A DNA stretch of 64,000 nucleotides from Clostridiales bacterium. GTDB taxonomy: Bacteria; Bacillota; Clostridia; Christensenellales; Pumilibacteraceae. Where the stretch lies: the NCBI GenBank assembly GCA_014799665.1, contig JAAVHP010000002.1, positions 1-64,000 of the forward strand, written 5' to 3'. Below the pieces are notes generated by a model. That model searched no databases, was not told where the DNA came from, and was given only the letters and a program-made list of their open reading frames with translations. The translations under genes were made by a program, and so were the position numbers. Shown in pieces: positions 32,988 through 41,434 of the stretch (its first letter is position 1; each line of letters begins with the position of its first letter).

Positions 32988-34472
32988 TTACCCTCTCGCC
33001 TTTTTGACCGCCGCCGCCCAGCCGTCCAAGAGCTCTTTACGCGTATCATCCGCCATGAACGACGCAAACAGCGTTTCGTCGTGCGAAAGATTTTCCAGTC
33101 CGTTAGGGTCGTACACGCCGACGGTAAGACCGGCAAGGAACGCCGCGCCGAGTGCAGTCGTTTCGACGGTCTTGGGACGGATAACGTCGATACCCGAAAT
33201 GTTCGCCATGAACTGCATGAGCGCATTGTTTGCCGACGCGCCGCCGTCGACGGAAAGCCGAGTAGCGACCACGCCGCTGTCCTTTTCCATAGCGACGAGT
33301 ACGTCGTTGACCTGGTATGCAATGCTTTCAAGCCCCGCGCGGATAAAGTGATCGCGCGTAACGCCGCGCGTAAGACCTGTTATCGTGCCGCGCGCGTAAG
33401 CGTCCCAGTACGGCGCACCCAAGCCGACGAACGCGGGAACAATATACACGCCGAGCGTGTCGTCTACCGCTCGCATCGATATTTCGGTTTCGGCGGCGGT
33501 GTTTACGAGCTTCATTTGGTCGCGCATCCACTGAACGACCGCGCCGCCCATAAACACGCTGCCTTCGAGCGCGTAGGTGGGAGTGTGCGAAGTGCCTGCG
33601 GCGAGCGTAGTAACAAGCCCGTGCCGACTGACTATCGCGTCGTTGCCCGTGTTCATAAGAAGGAAGCAGCCCGTGCCGAACGTGCATTTGAGCATACCGC
33701 GCTTAAAACATTTCTGCCCGAAAAGCGCCGCCTGCTGGTCGCCCGCAACGCCCGCGATAGGTATGCGCGCGCCGATGACCTCGCTATCGGTATAGCCGAA
33801 CAGCGAACCGCTCGGGCGAACCTCGGGCAGCATCTGCCGCGGGATACCGAAAAGCTTTAACAGCTCGTCGTCCCAATCGAGGGTATGAATATTAAAGAGC
33901 ATGGTGCGCGACGCGTTGGTGTAGTCGGTTGCGAAGATCTCGCCCGACGACAGCTTCCACATAAGGTAGGTGTCGACCGTACCGAACAGCAGCTCGCCTT
34001 TTTCCGCCTGTTTGCGCGCCGACGGAACGTTATCGAGTATCCATTTAAGCTTGGTCGCCGAGAAGTACGCGTCGATAGTCAAACCCGTTTTGTTGTAAAT
34101 CATGTCGGCGTAGCCGTCGGCTCTTAGCTTGTCGCACATATCCGCGGTACGGCGGCACTGCCACACGATTGCATTGTACACGGGCATACCCGTGACCCTG
34201 TTCCAAACGATCGTCGTTTCGCGCTGGTTGGTTATGCCGATCGCGGCAATATCGGTGCGGTTAAGCCCGCAACGCGCGAGCACCTCGCTCATAGTAGACG
34301 CGACCGACGAATATATTTCGAGCGGGGCTTGCTCCACCCAGCCTTCCTGCGGATAGAGCTGAGCGTACTCGGTCTGCGCGATCGATTTGATTTCGCCGTG
34401 CTCGTCGAAAATTATCGCGCGCGAACTCGTCGTGCCCTGATCGATTGAAAGTATGTATTTGCTTCTTGCCAT
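32988..34472 (-). CDS. glpK: Glycerol kinase
   Basis: 494 residues, the usual length. FGGY-kinase motifs: DQGTTSSRAIIFDEHGE (phosphate 1), WNRVTGMPVYNAIVWQCRR, GVAGDQQAALFGQKCFKRGMLKCTFGTGCF and VDGGASANNALMQFMANI (adenosine). It phosphorylates glycerol to glycerol-3-phosphate for lipid synthesis or catabolism. AAGGAC precedes the ATG. No glpF or glpD is adjacent. Confidence 0.97.
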   Translation of the reverse strand: MARSKYILSIDQGTTSSRAIIFDEHGEIKSIAQTEYAQLYPQEGWVEQAPLEIYSSVASTMSEVLARCGLNRTDIAAIGITNQRETTIVWNRVTGMPVYNAIVWQCRRTADMCDKLRADGYADMIYNKTGLTIDAYFSATKLKWILDNVPSARKQAEKGELLFGTVDTYLMWKLSSGEIFATDYTNASRTMLFNIHTLDWDDELLKLFGIPRQMLPEVRPSGSLFGYTDSEVIGARIPIAGVAGDQQAALFGQKCFKRGMLKCTFGTGCFLLMNTGNDAIVSRHGLVTTLAAGTSHTPTYALEGSVFMGGAVVQWMRDQMKLVNTAAETEISMRAVDDTLGVYIVPAFVGLGAPYWDAYARGTITGLTRGVTRDHFIRAGLESIAYQVNDVLVAMEKDSGVVATRLSVDGGASANNALMQFMANISGIDVIRPKTVETTALGAAFLAGLTVGVYDPNGLENLSHDETLFASFMADDTRKELLDGWAAAVKKARG

Positions 34473-34493
34473 GGTTGTCCTTAATTACGCAAT

Positions 34494-34520
34494 AAAAAGG
34501 TGCGCCGAAACGCACCTCTT
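34494..34520 (-). terminator. Intrinsic terminator
   Basis: GAGGTGCG-tttcgg-CGCACCTTTTT on the minus strand, just after the small coiled-coil gene. Confidence 0.88.
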
Positions 34521-34526
34521 TGTCCG

Positions 34527-34766
34527 TTATTTCTTTTTATTAACTATCTTTTCGAGCTCGGTCGTAAGCTTCTGAACGCGCTCGCGTTTGAGATTGATCT
34601 GCTCGGTGAACGCACGGAAGTACGCTACGTCACGCTCATCGGGTGCGACGTGGCTCAGAAGCGCTTCAATAATGACCGCCTGCGAGCGCGACCGTTTTTC
34701 TTCGAGGATCTTTATTTCTTGTTCGAGTATGTTGATTTCCCTTGCGAGTTCTTTCTTGATAGACAT
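34527..34766 (-). CDS. Small coiled-coil protein, 79 aa
   Basis: No family recognised. It is almost entirely charged amphipathic helix (ELAREINILEQEIKILEEKRSRSQ and INLKRERVQKLTTELEKIV) with a central break ...APDERDV..., so a helical hairpin or dimer is likely. It lies 13 bp after the repeat surface protein on the same strand, with GGAG ten bases before its ATG, and ends at a terminator. Possibly a partner of that protein's cytoplasmic tail; this is inference from position. Confidence 0.65.
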   Translation of the reverse strand: MSIKKELAREINILEQEIKILEEKRSRSQAVIIEALLSHVAPDERDVAYFRAFTEQINLKRERVQKLTTELEKIVNKKK

Positions 34767-34779
34767 GAGGTTGCTCTCC

Positions 34780-36888
34780 TTATTCGTTGGTTTCGCTGTT
34801 TGCGGCGGACGCCTGTTCGGCTTCCTCGGGCGGGGGTATGGTCGCTTTTTCGTCGATTATCATACCGTCCTCGGCAACGGGCGTTTCCGCCTTGGGCTGT
34901 GCGGTCTTGGGCTTTTTAGCCGTGCTCTTGGCTTTCTGCTTGCGCGCGCCCGCTATGTCGCGAGCCGCTTCGGCTTGGGCTTCGAGCTCCTCGGCTTTCT
35001 TTTCCGCTGATTTATTTCCCGACTTGCTTTTGAGCTTTTTAGCCTTGGTTTCGAGCGCGTCCGCCTTATTTTCGAGCGCCTCGGCTTCCTTAGCCGCTTT
35101 CTTTTCCTCTTTTGTCTGCGCCGCTTCGAGCTCGGGCGTATCTGCGTTATTGCCCTCGCCGCTTTCGAGCGCGGCTTGCTCCTCGCGCGCTTCAGCTTCG
35201 AGCATCATCATGGTGCGTTGTGCGTACGCAGTTATCTTGCCCGCGCGTACTGCGGATATGGTCGCGTCGATGTCCGCCTTGGCGCGCATGGACGCTATCA
35301 TCTTGCCGGTGAACAGGCTGAGCACGCCTTTAACGTGAAGTATCGCAATCACGCCCGCGACCACGCCGAGCGAGCCGACCACGATAAGCAGTACCGCCCA
35401 CCACGGCAGTCCGCCGCCCGACACGATCTCGTCCGCCGAGAATACTCTGAACAGTATCGTATGGCTGAGCCCCGTGTAGTTATCGGACGCCTCTACGATC
35501 GCCGTCATAAGGTACGAGTCGGGGCGCATTTCGTTCAAACGGTTGATACCGTTCGCGCTGTCATAATAAACTTCTTCGCCCGTTTCCGCATCGGTTACAA
35601 CGATAACAGCTTCTCCGCACTTGGGGGTAGCGACGGGGGTGTTACGGTCGGAGAAGAACTCGTCGACCTTCCACTGCTCGACGAACGGGATAACAGTCCA
35701 GCTGTTAGTCGCTTTAAGTACGTTGAATTTGGTAGTGACGGGCGCCATATCGTAGTAGTTGGAAGAACCCTTAACTGTAGCGGTAAGGTTGTACTCACCC
35801 GCTTCGAGCTTAGCAAGCGCCTCGGCTTGCTTCTCGCCCACCATGCCGCTCGACACTACGGAGAAATCTTCGAGATCTGTTATGGGATTGTCTTCGGCAT
35901 CGGTAATCGTATAAGTGATCGCATCGTTACGCTCGCTCTCGCCGAGCTCCACCGCATACTTGACTTCCGATATAATGAAATTGGTTTCGCGGTCAAAGCT
36001 GCCGTATTCCCAAAGCACTACGGACGGCGTTTTAACCCAGCTGTTATAGCCCTGGAAAACACGGAACGGAATATCGGTCTCAAAGTAGCCGTATTCGTCG
36101 TCGGCGTTCACCCAAGCATGAAGAATGTATTCGTCCGCGGCAAGAGCATTGGCTCTTTCGATATATTCGCCTACGAATTGATAATGATTGGGATACGTGG
36201 GATCGGAGCTCAGAATAACATTTATATCCTCGATCGGCTGATTGCCGAACGCGTCGCAGATAGAGAAATGAATTCTGTCGTTTTGGGGAACGTGCGCAGC
36301 TTCCGCGAGTATGATATTCTGCGTTACGTCGAAGCTGCCGTACGACCAAGTGTTGATGCTCGGAATAGTTACCCAGCCGTTTTCTTTAAGAATATTGAAC
36401 GAAACGTATTCGTCGATACCTATGGTCGTGCTCGTTACATGCAAACCGTACGAACCGACGGAAAGCGCGTTTATCGCGGCTACGTAGTTATCGTTGTTAT
36501 TGTCTACAATTTGGTAAAAGTAGTTATCTTCGTCGTCCTCGTCGATAACGACCTGAACGGGAATACTGCCGAGATTTACGGGCGTAATGCTACCGCCTGC
36601 ACCTTCGAGCGATACCGTAATAGCCGTGTGATCCTCGTCGTCGGTTACGATCCCTACGTACGAGATCTCGTACTCGCCCGCGGGCTTCATATTAATAACG
36701 TTAACGGTCGGGTCGAACTTTCCCGCCGCCCACTGAACGATAGAGGGTTCTTGCTCCCATACTGCCGCAGCGGCTTCCTCGTTCTCGTCAGCAAACGCGA
36801 CGGGCAATGCGCCGAGCGCAAATGCGCTCAGCCCGCAAACGAGTGAACCCGTAACGGCGGCTATAATCGACCTGATTGTTTTAGTCAT
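34780..36888 (-). CDS. Repeat surface protein with one membrane anchor and K/A/E-rich cytoplasmic tail
   Basis: 702 residues from ATG 36888 (GAGGG six bases upstream). It has a signal peptide ending near AFADENE. At least four similar extracytoplasmic repeats follow, each opening with a P-S/F-V/I-x-x-W-x-x-G/D-x-F-D-x-x-x-N pattern (PSIVQWAAGKFD, PSINTWSYGSFD, PSVVLWEYGSFD, PFVEQWKVDEFF). One membrane helix follows (LPWWAVLLIVVGSLGVVAGVI), then about 160 residues of Lys/Ala/Glu-rich low complexity inside the cell. Function unknown; the outside repeats suggest adhesion or wall binding. Confidence 0.75.
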   Translation of the reverse strand: MTKTIRSIIAAVTGSLVCGLSAFALGALPVAFADENEEAAAAVWEQEPSIVQWAAGKFDPTVNVINMKPAGEYEISYVGIVTDDEDHTAITVSLEGAGGSITPVNLGSIPVQVVIDEDDEDNYFYQIVDNNNDNYVAAINALSVGSYGLHVTSTTIGIDEYVSFNILKENGWVTIPSINTWSYGSFDVTQNIILAEAAHVPQNDRIHFSICDAFGNQPIEDINVILSSDPTYPNHYQFVGEYIERANALAADEYILHAWVNADDEYGYFETDIPFRVFQGYNSWVKTPSVVLWEYGSFDRETNFIISEVKYAVELGESERNDAITYTITDAEDNPITDLEDFSVVSSGMVGEKQAEALAKLEAGEYNLTATVKGSSNYYDMAPVTTKFNVLKATNSWTVIPFVEQWKVDEFFSDRNTPVATPKCGEAVIVVTDAETGEEVYYDSANGINRLNEMRPDSYLMTAIVEASDNYTGLSHTILFRVFSADEIVSGGGLPWWAVLLIVVGSLGVVAGVIAILHVKGVLSLFTGKMIASMRAKADIDATISAVRAGKITAYAQRTMMMLEAEAREEQAALESGEGNNADTPELEAAQTKEEKKAAKEAEALENKADALETKAKKLKSKSGNKSAEKKAEELEAQAEAARDIAGARKQKAKSTAKKPKTAQPKAETPVAEDGMIIDEKATIPPPEEAEQASAANSETNE

Positions 36889-36937
36889 AATTACCCTCAT
36901 CTAAACTATATATACTTATAATTGTACATATACAGAT

Positions 36938-36966
36938 ATTCTACAAGAAACCCGACGATTTGTCAA
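36938..36966 (-). promoter_or_regulatory. Promoter of the repeat surface protein
   Basis: Minus strand TTGACA, 17-bp spacer, TAGAAT, followed by a leader of about 45 nt. Confidence 0.8.
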
Positions 36967-36989
36967 GTCCTATAAGGGAATTTAATTTA

Positions 36990-37066
36990 TTAATTAAAAA
37001 AATAGGGCTCACGGCACGGTCAACGGTAAATTAATCAAACCAAGCGACAACGTGCCCCGAGCCCTA
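36990..37066 (-). terminator. Large intrinsic terminator after ypeB
   Basis: Minus strand AGGGCTCGGGGCACG paired with CGTGCCGTGAGCCCT across a 33-nt loop, followed by T7. Confidence 0.75.
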
Positions 37067-37078
37067 CGCCCTATTCCC

Positions 37079-38203
37079 TTACTTAACTTCGATCTGCTTG
37101 CCGCTCTCGGCGCACACGTAAACGTAATGCACGCCGTCGTCCAGCTCGTAGCGGTACTCGTAGCAAATGCGTTCCTTATCGCCCTTTTTGCGAACGACGA
37201 GCACGCCCTCGCCGCCGTCGCGAGTTGCCTTGCGCGCTTCCGCCTCCGTCTTTTTAACGGACGGAATATCGTGATGCTCGTTGCCGCAACCGCCCGCCGA
37301 GAACGCGACCACTTCGTCGCCGAACACTACCGCGGTAGCATAATCGTCGCACGCGAGCGCGCCGTCGTACTCGCGGCACATAAGCACGGACACCGATTTA
37401 CCCGTTTGTTCCGCCCATTTGATTTTGAGTCCGTCGTAGCCGCACGCCTTCGCCGCTTCAAGCGCGACCGTCTTGGCGCTGTCTATATCGGTTTGCGCCT
37501 CGCCGTCACGCATGAACGAATACTCGATTATCTTATCCTCGCACACCACGGCGTAGCCCGTCTTGCCGTCGCGCTCTATAAAGAACTCTATATGCCCGCC
37601 GTACGCACCGACGAACTCGGCAGCGCTTACGTTAAGCGCGGTCTTTACGAGCTCGCTCGCAGCTTGCTTGTCCTCGTCGGTGATCTCTTTTTGCTCGTCC
37701 TCGTCGGTAGCGCCACCGCCCATGATCTCGCCGTTATACTCGAAGTCACTGCCGTCCGCCACACTAGCCTGGAACATAGACGCAAACTCGTATAGCGTAT
37801 CGGCAAGCTCGATAGTCTGTTCGGGCGTGTACGAGTGGAGCACGACCGCCATGTCATTAAGGAACGCTTCCTTATTGCGATTTTCGTACCATTCGTCCAC
37901 GTGACATTCGAGCGCTGTCTCGGCGCGCACCGCATGAACGAGCGCCGTCGATTTGAGTGTTTCCACGGGCTCGGCGTCTGTGCAAAGCCTGAGCGCCGAC
38001 ATAGTGCTTTTAAGCCCCGCCGCAGCGTCGGACAAAAGATACTCCGCCATCAGCCGACTGTTGTCGGGCGCATTCGCCTCGTGCCGCTTCTGCACCGCGC
38101 AAATAAGCCCCGTGATCGTGCCGCCCAGTATAAGAACAAGTGACGATACTATCGCCGCAATGATAACGGCGTAACTGCGTTTTTCGTAAATTCTGTTAGT
38201 CAT
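37079..38203 (-). CDS. ypeB: Germination protein YpeB (short form)
   Basis: 374 residues, shorter than the usual 440-450. One N-terminal membrane helix (about 11-36), a helical region with LMAEYLLSDAAAGLKSTMSALRLC, then PepSY/YpeB-type repeats (DSAKTVALEAAKACGYDGLKIKWAEQTGKSVSVLMCREYDGALACDDYATAVVFG and VKKTEAEARKATRDGGEGV). YpeB is made in the forespore and is required to localise or stabilise the cortex-lytic enzyme SleB. Here sleB lies immediately upstream on the same strand, in the usual order. Confidence 0.8.
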   Translation of the reverse strand: MTNRIYEKRSYAVIIAAIVSSLVLILGGTITGLICAVQKRHEANAPDNSRLMAEYLLSDAAAGLKSTMSALRLCTDAEPVETLKSTALVHAVRAETALECHVDEWYENRNKEAFLNDMAVVLHSYTPEQTIELADTLYEFASMFQASVADGSDFEYNGEIMGGGATDEDEQKEITDEDKQAASELVKTALNVSAAEFVGAYGGHIEFFIERDGKTGYAVVCEDKIIEYSFMRDGEAQTDIDSAKTVALEAAKACGYDGLKIKWAEQTGKSVSVLMCREYDGALACDDYATAVVFGDEVVAFSAGGCGNEHHDIPSVKKTEAEARKATRDGGEGVLVVRKKGDKERICYEYRYELDDGVHYVYVCAESGKQIEVK

Positions 38204-38271
38204 TTCAACCTCTTTTGTAATTCAAAATTATTTTAGAATAGAATAAGTTTTATAATGCTTATATTTTTAAC

Positions 38272-38311
38272 TTAAAGTTTTCTTGCCTACTTCTTTTTCA
38301 AAAGAAGTAGG
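38272..38311 (-). repeat. Dispersed hairpin repeat abutting the sleB stop
   Basis: On the minus strand the TAA of sleB is followed directly by CCTACTTCTTTTGAAAAAGA then AGTAGGCAAGAAAACTTT. Confidence 0.9.
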
Positions 38312-39466
38312 TTAAAGCGCAAAATTATGCCTGCCTATTTTGATATGCACGGTGAGCGACCAAATCCAGCTCGACGTGGCGGTAGCGGGATTATAATAGT
38401 ACAAGCATCCGCCTGTGGGATCCCAGCCGTTAAGCGCGTCACGCGCGGCGTTGTACGCCGTCTCGTTGGGCGTGAGATTGATCTGCCCGTCGCTGACCGC
38501 AGTGAACGCGTGCTTCTGATAAATAACACCGTAAATGGTATTGGGGAACTTGGACGAGCGCACGCGGTTAAGCACTACCGCCGCAACGGCAACCTGCCCG
38601 TTATACGGCTCGCCGCGCGCCTCGCCGTACACGCACCGCGCGAGAAGATCGAGATCGCTCTGCGAAATATTGGTCGTGCTGCCGGAGCTTCCGCCCGTGC
38701 TACCGCCGCCGCTCGCGGGCAGTGTTATGCCCAGCTTCTTCGCCGTGCCCAAGCCCACCACTCCGTCCACCGTGAGCCCGCAGTCGGACTGAAAGCTCAT
38801 AACGGCACACATGGTGCGCTTGCCCCAAACACCGTCTACGGTCGACGAGAAATACCCCGCGCTCTTTAACGCGTTCTGCACGGCTTTAACGTTAGCGGAA
38901 GTCTTGCCCGCGGAAATGCCGCCCGACCGCGCCGACGAAGAAAGCGTCAAGCCGAGCTTACTCGCCGTGCCCGCGCCGACTACGCCGTCGACGGTCAGTC
39001 CGTTGTTCGACTGGTACCGAAGTACCGCGCGCAGCGTGCCGTTGCCCCACACGCCGTCCACCGTGCCCGTGTACAGCCCGTAGGTTTTTAGCCGCGCCTG
39101 TATCGCCGCAACGTTGGCCGTGGTTTTGCCCTGCGACACGCTACCCGTAACGGGAAGCTTGATTTTTAGCGCATTGGCAGTGGCAGTGCCCACCGCCCCG
39201 TCCGCTTTAAGCCCGTTATCGGTCTGGAACCGCTTGACTGCGGACAGCGTGCCGCTCCCCCACTTGCCGTCGACGGTCGACTTGTAATAGCCGAGCGTAG
39301 CAAGCCGCGCCTGCACCGCGGCGACGTTGCCGTAGGTATTGCCCTTTACCACGTCCGCGTACACCGCAGGCGCGATCGCAAGCCCCGCAAACGCCAGGAC
39401 CAAAATCGCGATCGCCACGGCAAACACGCGAAGATTAATTGACGGGATCGTACTTTTCTTTATCAT
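38312..39466 (-). CDS. sleB: Spore cortex-lytic enzyme SleB with three peptidoglycan-binding domains
   Basis: 384 residues with signal peptide (about 1-37). Three PG_binding_1 domains are in tandem (about 45-110, 120-180, 193-250), each with VQAxLxxxGYY/LYTGTVDGxWGxGTxxAVxxFQ and D/G-V-VG-TA. A Ser/Gly linker follows, then the hydrolase_2 (SleB/CwlJ) domain (LDLLARCVYGEARGEPYNGQVAVAAVVLNRV ... FTAVSDGQINL). The glutamate of GEARGE is the likely catalytic acid. SleB cleaves spore cortex as a lytic transglycosylase during germination. Typical SleB has one binding domain, so three is unusual. AGGAAG precedes the ATG. Confidence 0.9.
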   Translation of the reverse strand: MIKKSTIPSINLRVFAVAIAILVLAFAGLAIAPAVYADVVKGNTYGNVAAVQARLATLGYYKSTVDGKWGSGTLSAVKRFQTDNGLKADGAVGTATANALKIKLPVTGSVSQGKTTANVAAIQARLKTYGLYTGTVDGVWGNGTLRAVLRYQSNNGLTVDGVVGAGTASKLGLTLSSSARSGGISAGKTSANVKAVQNALKSAGYFSSTVDGVWGKRTMCAVMSFQSDCGLTVDGVVGLGTAKKLGITLPASGGGSTGGSSGSTTNISQSDLDLLARCVYGEARGEPYNGQVAVAAVVLNRVRSSKFPNTIYGVIYQKHAFTAVSDGQINLTPNETAYNAARDALNGWDPTGGCLYYYNPATATSSWIWSLTVHIKIGRHNFAL

Positions 39467-39491
39467 TGTTTTCTTCCTTTGTATTTATTGC

Positions 39492-40016
39492 TTAACCGAA
39501 CAGCTCGGCAAAAAACGATTTGTATTGGAAGTCCTCGCCGTAGCACAACGGCGGATAGATCACGCACCACCAGTTGTCGCCCTTCGCCTCACCCAGCTCG
39601 ACGATAAGCGCGTCGTAATAGCCCTCTGGCACCGTTACTTCCTTATACTTGCGCGACGGGAAATACTCGTTGGTGAGCTTGGCGTTCGCGCCGTAAGTAT
39701 AACCGTTGGCGCGGAGCACACCGTCCGCTATCTCGCTCAGCTCGTCGAGCCGCGACTCTATATCGGCGTACGCCTCGTCGAAAGTCGTCTTGTCGACGTT
39801 GGTCGACACGTACTTGTTGATCGCGTCGCGTACTTTGAGCTTGACCGCTTGATCGCACTCATCGTTCGAGTTCGCACGGATATGCAACCGCAGTAGCTCG
39901 CCTTCATAGTTATTATTATCTATACACGCAGAAAATATAAACGGAAGGCCGAAAAATATAGCGACCGACAGCAATATACTTACTATCTTTTTACCAATAA
40001 TGCGAAGTTTTTTCAT
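39492..40016 (-). CDS. spoIIR: Stage II sporulation protein R
   Basis: 174 residues from ATG 40016 (an in-frame GTG lies two codons earlier). Membrane or signal segment (about 8-31), then the SpoIIR core LLRLHIRANSNDECDQAVKLKVRDAINKYV and WWCVIYPPLCYGE. SpoIIR is secreted from the forespore and activates SpoIIGA, which processes pro-sigma-E in the mother cell. No Shine-Dalgarno sequence is visible and a strong hairpin sits 13 nt upstream. Confidence 0.93.
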   Translation of the reverse strand: MKKLRIIGKKIVSILLSVAIFFGLPFIFSACIDNNNYEGELLRLHIRANSNDECDQAVKLKVRDAINKYVSTNVDKTTFDEAYADIESRLDELSEIADGVLRANGYTYGANAKLTNEYFPSRKYKEVTVPEGYYDALIVELGEAKGDNWWCVIYPPLCYGEDFQYKSFFAELFG

Positions 40017-40029
40017 ACACACGATTATT

Positions 40030-40055
40030 GACGGTATAAAGAGATTTATACCGTC
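40030..40055. other. Perfect hairpin just upstream of spoIIR
   Basis: GACGGTATAAA-GAGA-TTTATACCGTC, an 11-bp perfect stem ending 13 nt before the spoIIR ATG. No T-run follows, so a terminator is unlikely. It may be an operator or a translational control element, or overlap a sporulation-sigma promoter. Confidence 0.6.
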
Positions 40056-40071
40056 AAATAAAAAATATCAC

Positions 40072-40103
40072 AAAAAGGCACGGCTATTACACCGTGCCTT
40101 TAA
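40072..40103. terminator. Intrinsic terminator
   Basis: AAAAAGGCACGG-ctattaca-CCGTGCCTTT, downstream of the YcaQ-like gene on the minus strand. Confidence 0.85.
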
Positions 40104-40115
40104 AATTTAAAGGTT

Positions 40116-40146
40116 GTTTGGTTACTTCTTTTTCAAAAGAAGTAAC
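40116..40146 (-). repeat. Dispersed hairpin repeat encoding a C-terminus
   Basis: The palindrome TTACTTCTTTTG/AAAAAGAAGTAA lies in frame at the end of the YcaQ-like gene. It encodes LLLLKKK and the TAA stop. Confidence 0.9.
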
Positions 40147-41294
40147 GCGTCTAAAAACTTCGCCAATCGATTAAGCTCGTCCGATATTTTTTTCTCATCG
40201 TCGGCGGACGGGGTATAGCTCGGCTCGAACCAAACGTTCTTAACGGTAAGCTCCGCACGCTTCTTATCGAGCACGGGTTCTATCCTGCCGACAAGCCGAT
40301 TGCCTATCAATATAGGCAATACGTAGTACCCGAACTTGCGCTTAGCCTGCGGCGTGTATACTTCCCAGCTGTAATCGAAATCGAAGATAATCTTGACCGC
40401 CGTCCTATCCCAAAGCATATTATCAAGCGGCGCGAGGAACACGGCGCGATCGGAGGCCGGCGTAAAGTCAAAATACTTCTCGTCGCCCGCGCAAACAAGA
40501 TACTCGTGCTTATCCCCATCCACGCATACAGGAACTATCTCGCCGCGCTCTTTCAGCTCAGCTATCGCCGAATTTCGCAAATCGTTGTTTTCGAGGTACG
40601 CGCCCAGCCACTGACTGCCCTTGGCGTTACGCGCCGCGCCGACCTCGGCTATCCTGCGCTTAACGTACCAACGCATGAATGCGTCGAAATCGTCGAACGC
40701 GTTCTCGGTCGGATCAACGCCCAGCACGCGCTCGGTTATATCGAACGCCTTGACTACGCCCTTCTTGCGCGACACGACTATCCGACCGCTGTTCCATAGG
40801 TACTCGCAGCACACACCCGCCGCCTTGGACGGACCCCAACCCGTATTGCCCGTCTTGGGCGACGGGATATCGGTCACGAGCGTATCGCCGTGCTCTTTTA
40901 TATAGTTATATATATCCTCGGTAAACGCGTGGCACTCGTCCTGTCCGCGCCACGACATGACCGTGCGATACTGCTCCGTCGAGCTTTTGCGCACGAACGC
41001 GAACTTCGAAAAATCACGCGCCGAGTAAATACACATCATCTTATCCCAACCGTCTACCAGCTCGCGCCGCGAATACAGCGCGTTGTAAAACCCGTCGCGC
41101 GTAACGGCGTTACTGCGCGAGAAAAGGACAAGCTCGGCGTTCCTGCCCACTACGTTGAGCGGATCGAACTGCACCGAGCGTAGCCGCCCGAATATCTCGG
41201 TTATCGCGCTGTTCTCGTCCAGCCCGAAAAACTCGTCGAACCCGTGATAGCAAACAAAAAAATTCCTAAACTGTTCCTTAGTGACCTGTATCAT
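40122..41294 (-). CDS. Winged-helix DNA-binding protein of the YcaQ/HTH_42 family
   Basis: 390 residues from ATG 41294, which matches the family's usual N-terminus (MIQVTKEQFRNFFVCYHGF); a GTG 20 codons earlier is possible. Motifs include RLRSVQFDPLNVVGRNAELVLFSR, YNALYSRRELVDGWDKMMCIYSARDF and the late FLAPLDNMLWDRTAVKIIFDFDYSWEVYTPQAKRKFGYYVLPILIG, all typical of the family. YcaQ/AlkX-type members are DNA glycosylases acting on alkylated or crosslinked bases, so a repair role is plausible. The last seven codons and stop come from the inserted hairpin repeat. Confidence 0.88.
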   Translation of the reverse strand: MIQVTKEQFRNFFVCYHGFDEFFGLDENSAITEIFGRLRSVQFDPLNVVGRNAELVLFSRSNAVTRDGFYNALYSRRELVDGWDKMMCIYSARDFSKFAFVRKSSTEQYRTVMSWRGQDECHAFTEDIYNYIKEHGDTLVTDIPSPKTGNTGWGPSKAAGVCCEYLWNSGRIVVSRKKGVVKAFDITERVLGVDPTENAFDDFDAFMRWYVKRRIAEVGAARNAKGSQWLGAYLENNDLRNSAIAELKERGEIVPVCVDGDKHEYLVCAGDEKYFDFTPASDRAVFLAPLDNMLWDRTAVKIIFDFDYSWEVYTPQAKRKFGYYVLPILIGNRLVGRIEPVLDKKRAELTVKNVWFEPSYTPSADDEKKISDELNRLAKFLDALLLLKKK

Positions 41295-41399
41295 TCTTCG
41301 TACCCGTTGGATTTTTTCAAAAGAAGAGTGGCGTAGGTAAAAGACTAACGCCACATAATTGAAAGGTAAACTATAATATACGCAAAGATGTCAACGTAG

Positions 41400-41434
41400 C
41401 TTTTCTTTGCCTGATTCTTTTTCAAAAAAGTAGG
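41400..41434 (-). repeat. Dispersed hairpin repeat abutting the recR stop
   Basis: Minus strand: the recR TAA is followed directly by CCTACTTTTTTGAAAAAGAA and TCAGGCAAAGAAAAGC, a slightly decayed copy. Confidence 0.85.

Noticed and set aside
40017..40060. Sigma-F promoter for spoIIR
   Set aside because: A GTATA-like -35 exists, but spacing to any GG-N2-A-N-A-N-T -10 is wrong; the perfect hairpin explains the symmetry better.
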